Positions 1-7,569 of a stretch of DNA of 13,374 nucleotides are shown one piece after another. Location: NCBI GenBank assembly GCA_945898105.1, contig CAMDHL010000034.1, positions 1 through 13,374 of the forward strand, in the 5' to 3' direction. Both the position numbers and the translations under genes were made by a program. Source of the DNA: Comamonas sp. lk. GTDB lineage: Bacteria > Pseudomonadota > Gammaproteobacteria > Burkholderiales > Burkholderiaceae_C. The number at the start of each line of letters is the position of its first letter. Within the stretch, counting starts at the first letter, position 1. The notes beneath the pieces are model-generated. The model worked only from the letters and a program-made list of their open reading frames with translations. It was not told the DNA's origin and searched no databases.

Positions 1-156
1 ACCGCCGAAGGCGAGGCCACGGCCCATGTGATTGCTGAAGGTCTGCGCGCCAAGGGGCTGAACCCGACGCGCCTAGCGCGCGGTGTACCGGTGGGCAGTG
101 AGCTGGAGTACGTGGACCTGGGCACGATTGCGCATGCCTTGGTGGACCGTCGTTGA
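1..156 (+). CDS. recR: Recombination mediator protein RecR, C-terminal fragment
   Basis: Only the last 51 codons are in the window, read in frame from base 1 and ending at TGA 154-156. The peptide contains [13 protein letters not shown], then the [16 protein letters not shown] stretch, and ends in [11 protein letters not shown]. This is the typical tail of the RecR Toprim domain, including the GVPVG-ELEYVD signature. RecR works with RecO (and RecF) to load RecA onto SSB-coated single-stranded DNA during gap repair. The usual partner, the DnaX-ybaB/ebfC region, would lie to the left outside the window. The zinc finger and helix-hairpin-helix of RecR are off the edge, so intactness cannot be judged. 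The next gene starts 34 bp downstream on the same strand, so they could be cotranscribed. Identification is by recognised sequence. Confidence 0.93.
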   Translation, partial: TAEGEATAHVIAEGLRAKGLNPTRLARGVPVGSELEYVDLGTIAHALVDRR

Positions 157-190
157 ATTTCAGATGTATTCAAATTTTTAAGGGTGTTAT

Positions 191-610
191 ATGACCGGTT
201 TTGCTTTTTCTGTATTGCATTGGTGCGTTTTGCTGGCTGCCATCATGCCGATACTTTGTGCTGGGATGGCTAAGTCCAATGGCTTTGGTAAGCCCGTTAA
301 CGAAGGCGGTTATGACAATGCGATGCCACGCCTGTGGCTGGCAGGCCAAACTGGCTGGCGTGCTCGAGCCAATGCGGCACAGTCCAACTGTTTTGAATCG
401 TTGCCTTTTTTTATCGGCGCTGTGGCGCTCGCGCAGCATGCTGGGGCCGATGCCGCGCGCTTGGAACTTTTGGCCGTCGCTTTTGTGGCCCTGCGGGTGA
501 TTTATGTGGCACTTTATGTCACTGATCGCGCTAATGCGCGCAGCCTAGCGTGGGCGTTGGCGCTTGCGACCAATATTGCGATTCTCTTTTCTGGTGCAAC
601 GCCCGCTTAA
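191..610 (+). CDS. MAPEG family inner-membrane protein
   Basis: A 139-residue, strongly hydrophobic protein with about four predicted membrane segments (roughly residues 4-26, 69-86, 91-109 and 117-135). Between the first two sits RARANAAQSNCFESLPFF (about 57-74), matching the Arg/Asn/Glu signature of the MAPEG superfamily (membrane-associated proteins in eicosanoid and glutathione metabolism). Eukaryotic members bind glutathione at the equivalent residues. Bacterial members of this short type are mostly uncharacterised, so a glutathione-linked role is only a family-level inference. The ATG at 191 is preceded by AAGGG at 180-184 with 6 nt spacing, which supports this start. It follows recR by 34 bp on the same strand and faces mltD, with 23 bp between their stop codons and no obvious terminator hairpin between them. 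Confidence 0.85.
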   Translation: MTGFAFSVLHWCVLLAAIMPILCAGMAKSNGFGKPVNEGGYDNAMPRLWLAGQTGWRARANAAQSNCFESLPFFIGAVALAQHAGADAARLELLAVAFVALRVIYVALYVTDRANARSLAWALALATNIAILFSGATPA

Positions 611-633
611 AACCCTTTTGACGCGCTAAGGCT

Positions 634-2088
634 TTATTTCTTCTTCTGGGTATCCGCAGGCTTTTTGCCCGTAGATTTGGGTGCCGGCTTGGCCGCAGTC
701 TTAGATGGTTTGCTCTTAACCTTATTTGCGGAGCCCGCTGGGACACTCACAACAATTACCAGTGCTTGACCGGGCTTGAATTTGGCATTTGCTGGCACTT
801 TATTCCACTGAGCCAGATTGGCAGGGCTGACGTTAAAGCGCTTAGCCAGCGTTGCCACGGTATCGGCCTTGCCTGCGCGTATGGATTTACGCACGCTGAT
901 CATTTCCGGGGTAAGGGTGACCTGTCCTCTGTCGGCAACCGATTCACTGATATCTTTTTGTGAATGCGCTGCGCGGGGCACCAGCAGCGTGGAGCCCGCT
1001 TTGATGAGCATACGCGGGGGTATGTTGTTGACCTCGCGCAATTGGGCTTCGCTCATACCCACTTGCTTGGCCACTTCGGCAATGCGCACGGTGGAGGGGG
1101 CCACCCACACGGACCAACTGGCTAAGCGCGGACCTTTGAACTCTTGCAGATTCTTTTCGAAAACGTCGGCATTGTCCCAGGGCAGCAAAATTTGTGGTGT
1201 CCCTGCTGCCATGATGACTGGCTTGTTCACTGAAGGGTTGAGCGATTTGAAATCGTCCATGGGCACGCCGGAGAGTTTGACCGCCATGGCCACGTCAATA
1301 TCTCTGTCAATGCTGATAGTCTTGAAATAGGGGTGGTTGCCGATGTCGGGTAATTGAGCGGAAAAGCTCTCCGGTTGACCCACAATATTCTTAATCGCTT
1401 GCAGCTTGGGTACGTAATACTGGGTTTCTTGCGGCATGCCCAGGTCGGTGTATTTGGTGGGTAGCCCAAGGCGCTGGTTTTTGGCGATGGCCCGCCCTAC
1501 GCTGCCTTCACCCCAGTTGTAGGCTGCTAACGCCAGGTGCCAGTCGCCAAACATCCCATAGAGTTTTTGCAGGTAGTCCAGAGCGGCGCGGGTAGAGGCC
1601 AGCACGTCGCGGCGGTCATCTCTGAAAACATTTTGCTTTAGCTCGAAACTTTTTCCAGTGGCCGGCATAAATTGCCACATACCTGCCGCTTTTGCGCTAG
1701 AAACGGCCTGCGGGTTAAAGGCGCTTTCTACGAACGGGAGCAAGGCGAGCTCGGTGGGCATATTGCGCATTTCCAGCTCTTCCACGATATGGAAGAGGTA
1801 TTTGCGCGATCGCTCGGTCATACGAAAGATGTAGTCGGGCCGGTTGGTGTACCACTGCTCGCGGTCCCGCACCAGATTGCTCTCCAGATTGGGCATGGCG
1901 TAGCCACGGCGTATGCGTTCCCACAGATCGGCCGTGGTTGCAGTGTCGGCCACTTGCAGGGTTTTACTTTCCTGTACATCAAGCGGTTGCAGGTTAACCG
2001 GGACTTCAGCAGCGGACGCGAAGTTCACCCCAAACAAGAGCAGCAGGCTGATGAGCGCAAGCAGGGCGCTAAGCTTGTAGGGGTACAT
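634..2088 (-). CDS. mltD: Lytic murein transglycosylase with LysM domains (MltD-like)
   Basis: 484 residues. Residues 1-26 form a Sec signal peptide (basic start, Leu-rich core, ASA/AE cleavage). There is no lipobox cysteine, so unlike E. coli MltD it should be a soluble periplasmic protein. The SLT catalytic domain covers about 80-235: LLPFVESAFNP with the catalytic Glu at 121, AAGMWQFMPATG at 134-145, and LALAAYNWGEGSV at 185-197. Two LysM-like peptidoglycan-binding repeats follow (about 324-371, rather divergent, and 398-447), then a Lys/Pro/Ala-rich tail (455-484). The enzyme cleaves the MurNAc-GlcNAc bond non-hydrolytically, leaving 1,6-anhydroMurNAc. The frame stays open to 2535, but the ATG at 2088 begins the signal peptide, and anything upstream would run into the divergent methyltransferase gene, so 2088 was chosen. 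No strong Shine-Dalgarno is visible. Confidence 0.93.
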   Translation of the reverse strand: MYPYKLSALLALISLLLLFGVNFASAAEVPVNLQPLDVQESKTLQVADTATTADLWERIRRGYAMPNLESNLVRDREQWYTNRPDYIFRMTERSRKYLFHIVEELEMRNMPTELALLPFVESAFNPQAVSSAKAAGMWQFMPATGKSFELKQNVFRDDRRDVLASTRAALDYLQKLYGMFGDWHLALAAYNWGEGSVGRAIAKNQRLGLPTKYTDLGMPQETQYYVPKLQAIKNIVGQPESFSAQLPDIGNHPYFKTISIDRDIDVAMAVKLSGVPMDDFKSLNPSVNKPVIMAAGTPQILLPWDNADVFEKNLQEFKGPRLASWSVWVAPSTVRIAEVAKQVGMSEAQLREVNNIPPRMLIKAGSTLLVPRAAHSQKDISESVADRGQVTLTPEMISVRKSIRAGKADTVATLAKRFNVSPANLAQWNKVPANAKFKPGQALVIVVSVPAGSANKVKSKPSKTAAKPAPKSTGKKPADTQKKK

Positions 2089-2250
2089 GGTGTGGGGCAA
2101 TGGGGTCTGACTAGAATGCGCCGACCTTAGTGACGCGCTGCAACACAGTGGCGTCGGTAGGTGCGTGATTGGCGGATGTCCGATTGGGCAAGCCGCCTTG
2201 GAATATCCAAAAAAGTCAGTTGGGGTAGAGCGGACAGCGAAAACAATCTC
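2089..2250. promoter_or_regulatory. Divergent intergenic region, mltD / methyltransferase
   Basis: This 162-bp stretch separates two genes transcribed away from each other, so it should hold both promoters. I could not identify convincing -10/-35 pairs or an operator by eye. None of the frames resembles glyoxalase II (no HxHxDH metal motif), the gene that lies between these neighbours in E. coli. Confidence 0.45.
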
Positions 2251-3183
2251 ATGAGCGACCGGATTATAGATTTGCAGGATTGGCTCCAAACGGATGCTGG
2301 GCGCTACATGCTGGCTTGGGAGCAAGGCCAAGCCGATGCACTGGTGGCGGATATGTTTGGTTTTCATGCATTGCAGCTGGGCATGCCGCACTTGCGCGGT
2401 TTGGAACAAAACCGCATGCCGCACCGCTGGCTGGCCGTGCAAGAGCCCCCAGAAGATTTTTCGGAACCGGCGCTTGCATCGTCCCCGTTGACATCCAAAG
2501 ATACACAAATCGACGGCCCGCACAAAGCCCACCAAACACCAACTGATGACGCGAATTCGCGGCCTTCATTGGCCGGCCAAAGTCATGAGGCCAACACAAG
2601 GCCCTCGGTTGCGTTAGTCACCGATTTTTCAGCCTTGCCTTTCCCGGCGGCAAGCCTGGACCTCGTGCTGATGCCGCACAGCCTGGAACTAAGCATGGAT
2701 GCCCATGCCACCTTGCGCGAGGTTGAGCGTGTGCTGGTACCGCAGGGCCGGGTGTTGATTTGCGGATTCAATCCGGTCGGCTTATGGGCACTGCGTCAGG
2801 CGCGTTCGCGCTTGTGGGAAAGCCTGACTGGTGGGCGCTGGCCGGGCCGGGGCTATTTGCCGGTGGCAGGGGAATACATTGGCTACTGGCGCTTGCGTGA
2901 CTGGCTGCGTCTGCTCGATTTCGAGGTAGAAATTGTGCGCTTTGGCTGTTATGTTCCAGCGGTGTCCAGTCCGTCCTGGTTACAACGCTTTGCTTGGATG
3001 GAGCGCCTTGGGCCTCGCTGGTGGCCTATTTTCGGATCTAGCTATTTGGTGGTCGGGGTTAAACGCGTGCGCGGCGTGCGTATCCTGGGCTCGGTATGGA
3101 AACCGGCACGAGCGCGCGTGCCGCGACAGGTGCCGGCCAGCCAAAGCAACCAGGACGCAGCGCATAAGGAGCAAAGTCATTGA
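2251..3183 (+). CDS. YafS-like class I SAM-dependent methyltransferase family protein
   Basis: 310 residues. The N-terminal part, [15 protein letters not shown] (11-25) and [17 protein letters not shown] (35-51) then NRMPHRW, is characteristic of the proteobacterial family typified by E. coli YafS. The core (125-180) has [21 protein letters not shown] followed by [21 protein letters not shown], the late Methyltransf_11 motifs. The classical glycine-rich SAM motif I is not visible. Residues 66-120 are a hydrophilic, low-complexity segment containing two related octets, ANSRPSLA (101-108) and ANTRPSVA (114-121). The substrate is unknown. The frame is open upstream to GTG 2161, but family similarity begins at MSDRIIDLQ, so ATG 2251 is preferred although its Shine-Dalgarno is poor. 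Its stop overlaps the rnhA start by 4 bp, so the two are probably cotranscribed. Gene order mltD/yafS/rnhA recalls E. coli. Confidence 0.82.
   Translation: MSDRIIDLQDWLQTDAGRYMLAWEQGQADALVADMFGFHALQLGMPHLRGLEQNRMPHRWLAVQEPPEDFSEPALASSPLTSKDTQIDGPHKAHQTPTDDANSRPSLAGQSHEANTRPSVALVTDFSALPFPAASLDLVLMPHSLELSMDAHATLREVERVLVPQGRVLICGFNPVGLWALRQARSRLWESLTGGRWPGRGYLPVAGEYIGYWRLRDWLRLLDFEVEIVRFGCYVPAVSSPSWLQRFAWMERLGPRWWPIFGSSYLVVGVKRVRGVRILGSVWKPARARVPRQVPASQSNQDAAHKEQSH
3166..3171 (+). promoter_or_regulatory. Ribosome binding site for rnhA (decides the TTG start)
   Basis: AAGGAG with 8 nt to the TTG at 3180, located inside the last codons of the methyltransferase gene. There is no ATG or GTG at the right distance, so this site decides the unusual start codon. 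Confidence 0.8.
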
Positions 3184-3626
3184 ATAAAGTCGTGATTTAC
3201 ACAGACGGGGCGTGTAAAGGAAATCCGGGTCCTGGAGGTTGGGGCGCAATTTTGCGTGCTGACGACGGGGCAGAAAAAGAACTCTTCGGTGGCGAGGCTG
3301 CGACCACCAATAACCGCATGGAGATGATGGCAGTTATTGAGGCTTTATCGGCCTTAAAGCGCCCTTGCCACGTCATCTTGCATGTGGATAGTCAGTATGT
3401 GCTCAAGGGCATGACCGAGTGGCTGCAGGGGTGGAAAGCTAAGGGCTGGCGCACGGCTGCCAAGCAACCGGTAAAGAACGTGGATTTATGGCAAAGATTG
3501 GACGCCTTGGTACACCAAAGCGAGCATCGCATTGAGTGGCGATGGGTCAAGGGGCATGCCGGCGATCCTGGCAATGAGCGCGCCGACGGCCTGGCTAACC
3601 GGGGTGTGGAGCAACTGGCCCGTTAA
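3180..3626 (+). CDS. rnhA: Ribonuclease HI
   Basis: 148 residues, close to the 155 of E. coli RNase HI. It degrades the RNA strand of RNA-DNA hybrids, removing primers and R-loops in the cytoplasm. The catalytic acidic residues are all visible: Asp9 in [16 protein letters not shown], Glu48 in [15 protein letters not shown], Asp70 in HVDSQYV and Asp136 in NERADGLAN, plus the catalytic-loop His126 in [10 protein letters not shown]. The basic-protrusion segment [16 protein letters not shown] (85-100) is present. Translation begins at TTG (3180), which overlaps the upstream stop codon as TTGA. An AAGGAG 8 nt upstream supports this. The arrangement implies translational coupling to the methyltransferase gene. 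It ends 1 bp before the stop of convergent moeA. The often adjacent dnaQ is not present. Confidence 0.97.
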   Translation: MNKVVIYTDGACKGNPGPGGWGAILRADDGAEKELFGGEAATTNNRMEMMAVIEALSALKRPCHVILHVDSQYVLKGMTEWLQGWKAKGWRTAAKQPVKNVDLWQRLDALVHQSEHRIEWRWVKGHAGDPGNERADGLANRGVEQLAR

Positions 3627-3627
3627 A

Positions 3628-4929
3628 TCAGAGCACGCCTGCAAGCATCATCACCTCGACCACATCGCCGATGGCAATATTGCCTTGCGCATGCGGCAAG
3701 ACCATCAGGCCATTCGCCTGCACCATGGAGCTGAGCACCCCCGAGCCTTGCTGCCCTGTGGTACGCACGTTGAGCGTGCCATCCGCCGCGCGAGAAACGA
3801 TGGCGCGCTGGTATTCGGTGCGCCCTGGCTTTTTTCGAATAGCCTCGCTGCTGCACGCCTGCAGCAAGGGGCTGTCCACTTGCGGATCATTTGCACGCGC
3901 GCCCATCATGCGCCACAGCGCAGGTCGTACAAAGGCTAAAAATGTCACCATGACGGCGACGGGGTTGCCTGGCAGGCCGAACAAAGGAACCTGACCGATG
4001 CGACCTACAGCCATGGGCCGGCCAGGACGCATGGCAATGCGCCAAAAGGCGACTCCCCCTTGGCCTGGCGCCTCCGAATGCGCCAGCTTGCGCATCATCG
4101 CTTTGGTGTGATCGGCCTCGCCAACGCTGACGCCGCCGCTTGTCACGATGGCATCGGCCTGCTGCGCCGCCTCGCGAAAAGCGCTTTCCAGTGCTACCGG
4201 GTCATCGCGTACCACACCCAAATCCACGCATTCAATGCCCATGCCTTGTAAAAGGCCCCAGATGGTGAAGCGGTTGCTATCGTAGACAGCGCCTTCGCGC
4301 GGCGCATCGCCCAGGCTGAGAATTTCGTCGCCGGTGGAAAAATAGGCCACGCGCAGTTTCCGATGCACCTGCACAGTGCTTAAACCCAGACTGGCAAGTA
4401 GGCCCATGCAGGCGGGGGTGAGCACCGTGCCGGCAGCCAGCGCGACGCTGCCGCACGGCACATCCTCGCCGCGAAAGCGCCGGTTGTCGCCAACTCGAAG
4501 CAGGCCCGGAGGGATCAGAATGTCTCGCCCCTGAATTTGGACTAACTCTTGGGGAACGACCGTGTTAAGGGGGGGCGGGACAATCGCACCCGTCATAATT
4601 TTTAGGCAGTGCCCCGCAGTGACCTTGCCCTCATAGGCTTTGCCAGCCAAGGCAGTACCGACGACCCTTAATTGCAGTGCTTGAGTGGCATTCAACTCGC
4701 TGCCGTCAAACGCATAACCATCCATGGCTGAGTTGTCATGCGCGGGAACGTCGATCGGGCTGATCACATCTTGCGCCAATACCCGGCCCAGGGCATGCAT
4801 CAATTCGAGCGATTGGGTTTGTGTCGGCAGTGGCACCATTTCCGCTAAAAAAGCGTTAACGGTGTCCGCTGCAAGGGCATCCGGGTCGTAGCCCTCTAGG
4901 GCTTGTGCAATCTGCGCGAGCGATTTCAT
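3628..4929 (-). CDS. moeA: Molybdopterin molybdenumtransferase MoeA
   Basis: 433 residues. MoeA inserts molybdate into adenylylated molybdopterin in the final common step of molybdenum cofactor synthesis. The N-terminal MoeA domain holds PAHDNSAMDGYAF (62-74) and MTGAIVPPPLNTVVPQE (112-128). The MoCF/MogA-like domain follows, with STGDEILSLGD (198-208), TSGGVSVGEADH (263-274), MRPGRPM (300-306) and GLPGNP (318-323). The remaining ~80 residues form the C-terminal beta-barrel domain. ATG 4929 gives a family-typical N terminus, with a modest TAGGA in the short gap upstream. The gene lies 15 bp downstream of moaA on the same strand, so they almost certainly form an operon. mobA, often found between them in related bacteria, is not here. 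It is convergent with rnhA with only 1 bp between stop codons. Confidence 0.96.
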   Translation of the reverse strand: MKSLAQIAQALEGYDPDALAADTVNAFLAEMVPLPTQTQSLELMHALGRVLAQDVISPIDVPAHDNSAMDGYAFDGSELNATQALQLRVVGTALAGKAYEGKVTAGHCLKIMTGAIVPPPLNTVVPQELVQIQGRDILIPPGLLRVGDNRRFRGEDVPCGSVALAAGTVLTPACMGLLASLGLSTVQVHRKLRVAYFSTGDEILSLGDAPREGAVYDSNRFTIWGLLQGMGIECVDLGVVRDDPVALESAFREAAQQADAIVTSGGVSVGEADHTKAMMRKLAHSEAPGQGGVAFWRIAMRPGRPMAVGRIGQVPLFGLPGNPVAVMVTFLAFVRPALWRMMGARANDPQVDSPLLQACSSEAIRKKPGRTEYQRAIVSRAADGTLNVRTTGQQGSGVLSSMVQANGLMVLPHAQGNIAIGDVVEVMMLAGVL

Positions 4930-4944
4930 GGCGCTTTGAGCGTC

Positions 4945-6102
4945 CTATCCGCCGATGTAGCTCATTTCCACGCGCCTAAGGCCCTGGGGCGAACTATCTG
5001 CGGGTTGAGAGGCCCGAAGCAGCGAATAGCGGTCGCTGCGGCCCTGCCAGATGCCGGTGATTGCTTGTTGCAGAGCCTCGTCCTCGGCGCTGGCGCGCAC
5101 TATGCTGCGCAAGTCGAAGCCCTGATGCGCGAAAAGGCACAGATACAGCTGCCCTTCAGTGGACAAGCGAGCCCGATTGCAGTCACCACAAAAGGCTTGG
5201 GTAACGCTGCTGATCACGCCAATCTCGCCAGCGTGCGGATCGGCTTGGCCGTTGGCATCCGCATAGGCCCAGCGCTGGGCGGTTTCGCCCGGGGCACAAG
5301 GCTCCAGCGCAACCAGGGGGTAGGCGCTTTGCAGGCGCTCAATCACGTTTGCCGAGGGCATCACTTCATCCATGCGCCATCCATTGGTGGCGCCCACGTC
5401 CATATATTCAATAAAGCGCAGCACGATGCCGGTACCGCGAAAATGCCGCGCCATCGGGACAATTTCACGGTCATTGGTGCCGCGCTTGACCACCATATTC
5501 ACTTTAATCGGCCCTAGGCCTACCTCCTGCGCGGCGGCAATGCCCTCAAGCACCTGAGATACCGGGAAGTCCACATCGTTCATCTGCCGAAAAACGCTAT
5601 CGTCCAGGCCATCCAGGCTGACCGTGACACGCTGCAAGCCGGCATCGCGCAGGGCACGCGCTTTGCGCGCCAGCAAGGAGCCGTTGGTGGTGAGGGTTAT
5701 GTCCAAGGCTTGGCCATCGGGCGTGCGTAATCGGGCGAGTTGCTCAATCAATAGCTCCAGGTTTTTGCGCAGTAGCGGTTCGCCGCCCGTGAGGCGGATT
5801 TTTTGTACGCCCAAGCCGACAAATTGCCGAGCCACTCTGACGATTTCCTCGAAGGACAACAACGAGGTCTGCGGTAGGTAGACGTAATCTTTGTCAAAGA
5901 CCTCTTTGGGCATGCAATAGCTGCAACGGAAATTACAGCGGTCCGTTACGCTAATGCGCAGATCCCGCAGGGGGCGCCCCAAGGTGTCTATCAGCGAACC
6001 ACTCGGATGGGAGCCAGCGTTAACGGCAGGTTTTGGCACAGGCAAGGCTTGCTGTCGCAAGTCGTGCAATGGAATAGTACGGCTAGAGCTGGAGTTGCGC
6101 AT
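4945..6102 (-). CDS. moaA: GTP 3',8-cyclase MoaA (radical SAM)
   Basis: 385 residues. MoaA converts GTP to 3',8-cyclo-7,8-dihydro-GTP, the first step of molybdenum cofactor synthesis, using two [4Fe-4S] clusters. The radical-SAM cluster ligands are Cys56, Cys60 and Cys63 in [12 protein letters not shown]. The SAM-contact GGEP motif is in [10 protein letters not shown]. The C-terminal cluster that binds GTP is coordinated by Cys305, Cys308 and Cys322 ([11 protein letters not shown], then YLCLFAHQG). The protein ends in SYIGG, preserving the C-terminal Gly-Gly needed for activity. It is longer than E. coli MoaA (329) because of an N-terminal segment of about 35 residues. Its [11 protein letters not shown] start looks typical of Burkholderiales homologues, so ATG 6102 is kept. 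moaA is the promoter-proximal gene of a leftward moaA-moeA unit and is divergent from the hybrid kinase gene. Confidence 0.96.
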   Translation of the reverse strand: MRNSSSSRTIPLHDLRQQALPVPKPAVNAGSHPSGSLIDTLGRPLRDLRISVTDRCNFRCSYCMPKEVFDKDYVYLPQTSLLSFEEIVRVARQFVGLGVQKIRLTGGEPLLRKNLELLIEQLARLRTPDGQALDITLTTNGSLLARKARALRDAGLQRVTVSLDGLDDSVFRQMNDVDFPVSQVLEGIAAAQEVGLGPIKVNMVVKRGTNDREIVPMARHFRGTGIVLRFIEYMDVGATNGWRMDEVMPSANVIERLQSAYPLVALEPCAPGETAQRWAYADANGQADPHAGEIGVISSVTQAFCGDCNRARLSTEGQLYLCLFAHQGFDLRSIVRASAEDEALQQAITGIWQGRSDRYSLLRASQPADSSPQGLRRVEMSYIGG

Positions 6103-6250
6103 GGGCCTATTGTGCAGCCTATGGGTTCAGGCAGTTTCTGGGCGGGGACTATTATTGCCGCTGTATGGTCTGCATCACATTTTTTGCCCCTTCTAACTTT
6201 TGTCGTCCGGATCGATGCGGGTCCGGATCCACATTTAGGGCGTTACACAA
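6103..6250. promoter_or_regulatory. Divergent intergenic region, moaA / histidine kinase
   Basis: 148 bp between divergent genes, so promoters for both should lie here. A possible minus-strand -10 for moaA is AATAAT (6151-6156 on the plus strand as ATTATT), but no good -35 accompanies it. The kinase start has a weak TAGGG at 6236-6240, 10 nt before the ATG. A direct repeat lies close to the kinase start and is listed separately. No molybdenum cofactor riboswitch fold was recognised by eye. Confidence 0.4.
6205..6229. repeat. Direct repeat of GTCCGGATC upstream of the kinase gene
   Basis: GTCCGGATC occurs at 6205-6213 and again, identical, at 6221-6229, a 16-bp period, ending 21 bp before the kinase ATG. 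The same stretch can also form CCGGA (6207-6211) paired with TCCGG (6222-6226). It could be a tandem regulator-binding site, but its function is not known. Confidence 0.5.
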
Positions 6251-7558
6251 ATGAGCGGCCCCAGTGAACTCTTGGACGCCGTCTCCGGGAGTTGGAGAAC
6301 CTGGTGGGCCAAGCGCAATGGGACGGCTGTGTCCAGTCAGGACTTGGTCTCCTCAGGGCGCGCCGATGGCTCGCGCGAGCTCCCTGAAAGCTCCGCACCA
6401 AAAAAGATAACGCGAGAGGACGTACTGCGTACACGCGCGGCACCCCTGCCTGAGGATGAGCCCCCCGATGTGCTGAGCCAGCGCGCAGCTTTTTGGGCTG
6501 CGGCCACCCATGATTTGTGCCAACCAGCCCAGGCGCTCGCCTTGTTTCTTGACCGTTTGCGGCGACAGAACCCGCAGGGCACTGCGCCTGCGCTGCAGGA
6601 TTATCTGGATTCCTCCATGCAGGACTTGAGCCGTTTGCTGGAGGGGCTCATGGAGGTGGCGCAAATCGATGCCGGTGAGGTCCGACCCGTTATGGCGCCG
6701 GTACCTATTTATGACTTGCTAATGCGGGTGAGCGAACAGTTGACAGCTCAGGCCCATGCGAAAGGTTTGCGATTGGAGCTGCGTTGTCGCCAGCACTTCG
6801 TGCGCAGTGACGCAGCGCTCATTGAGAGGATTGTTTTTGCCGTGGCCCACAACGCCGTGCGCTTTACTAGCCGCGGTACGGTTCTGCTGAGCGCGCGCAT
6901 CGTGGATGGGGGTAGACAGCTGCGTTTGGATGTAAGCGACAGTGGTCCTGGCATCGCGGAACGCGATCACCGTAAGATTTTTGAACCCTTTGGGCAGCGG
7001 CCTGCCATCGGTCAGTCTGGTCCTTTGCGGCCCTCTCTGGGTTTGTACATTGCGATGCGTAATGCTCAGATGTTGGGCAGTTCGGTGCAGTTACGCTCGG
7101 CTTTGGTTCGGGGCAGCAGATTTTCCTTGACGCTGCCACTTCTGCCGGCGGATTTATCGCCGGTTGAAACTACGCCGATCAGCGCCGGGGCGCCTCCTGG
7201 GCTGAAAAGCATCCCGATTGTCTTGATCGACGAGGACGCGAGCCAAGCCGAATTGGTTCATGGGTGGCTGCAGTCTTGGGGCTTTAAGGTGCTGGGTAAG
7301 GGCGTGCTTTCCAGTGCGCCGCTTGAGGTGCCAAAAGCTATCGTCTGTGCTTGGCGGGAAGAATCTCCCGGCCTGGCGCTTGAAACTATAGCGACGTGGA
7401 GAAAACAGTTTGGCGCCGAGATTCCCGCATGCCTGATTCATGTGAAGGCTGAAGCGGACCTGTCAGCCTTGGATACATCATTTGGAACAGTAGTGCTTTC
7501 CGATCCTTTGCAGCCCGGGCAATTGCGAGCCTGGTTACGCCGTTCTGGCTTAAGTTGA
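6251..7558 (+). CDS. Soluble hybrid sensor histidine kinase with degenerate receiver domain
   Basis: 435 residues, with no membrane segment or recognisable sensor domain in the ~75-residue polar N terminus. The HisKA-type H-box is ATHDLCQPAQALALF with His87, a variant of the HDLRQP type seen in a set of proteobacterial hybrid kinases. The HATPase domain has an N-box with Asn201 in AHNAVRFT (the earlier Asn position is Ala197), a G1 box DSGPGI (230-235) and a G2-like SLGLYIAM (262-269). A receiver-like fold follows from about 321 (IPIVLIDEDA, acidic residues 327-329). Where the phospho-acceptor Asp is expected there is Trp368 (IVCAWREESPG), and the usual Lys before Pro is Asp418 (VVLSDPLQPGQL). 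This suggests a pseudo-receiver. The response regulator gene lies tail to tail 11 bp away and is the obvious candidate partner. The signal is unknown. Confidence 0.85.
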   Translation: MSGPSELLDAVSGSWRTWWAKRNGTAVSSQDLVSSGRADGSRELPESSAPKKITREDVLRTRAAPLPEDEPPDVLSQRAAFWAAATHDLCQPAQALALFLDRLRRQNPQGTAPALQDYLDSSMQDLSRLLEGLMEVAQIDAGEVRPVMAPVPIYDLLMRVSEQLTAQAHAKGLRLELRCRQHFVRSDAALIERIVFAVAHNAVRFTSRGTVLLSARIVDGGRQLRLDVSDSGPGIAERDHRKIFEPFGQRPAIGQSGPLRPSLGLYIAMRNAQMLGSSVQLRSALVRGSRFSLTLPLLPADLSPVETTPISAGAPPGLKSIPIVLIDEDASQAELVHGWLQSWGFKVLGKGVLSSAPLEVPKAIVCAWREESPGLALETIATWRKQFGAEIPACLIHVKAEADLSALDTSFGTVVLSDPLQPGQLRAWLRRSGLS

Positions 7559-7569
7559 GCGGTAAGGGC

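Noticed and set aside
2089..2535. Upstream extension of the mltD frame (149 more codons)
   Set aside because: It overlaps the divergent methyltransferase gene, has no signal-peptide or domain character, and the clear signal peptide starts at the ATG of 2088.
4903..5517. 204-codon plus-strand open frame
   Set aside because: It is antisense to moaA, with no recognisable domain; open only because of the base composition of the real gene.
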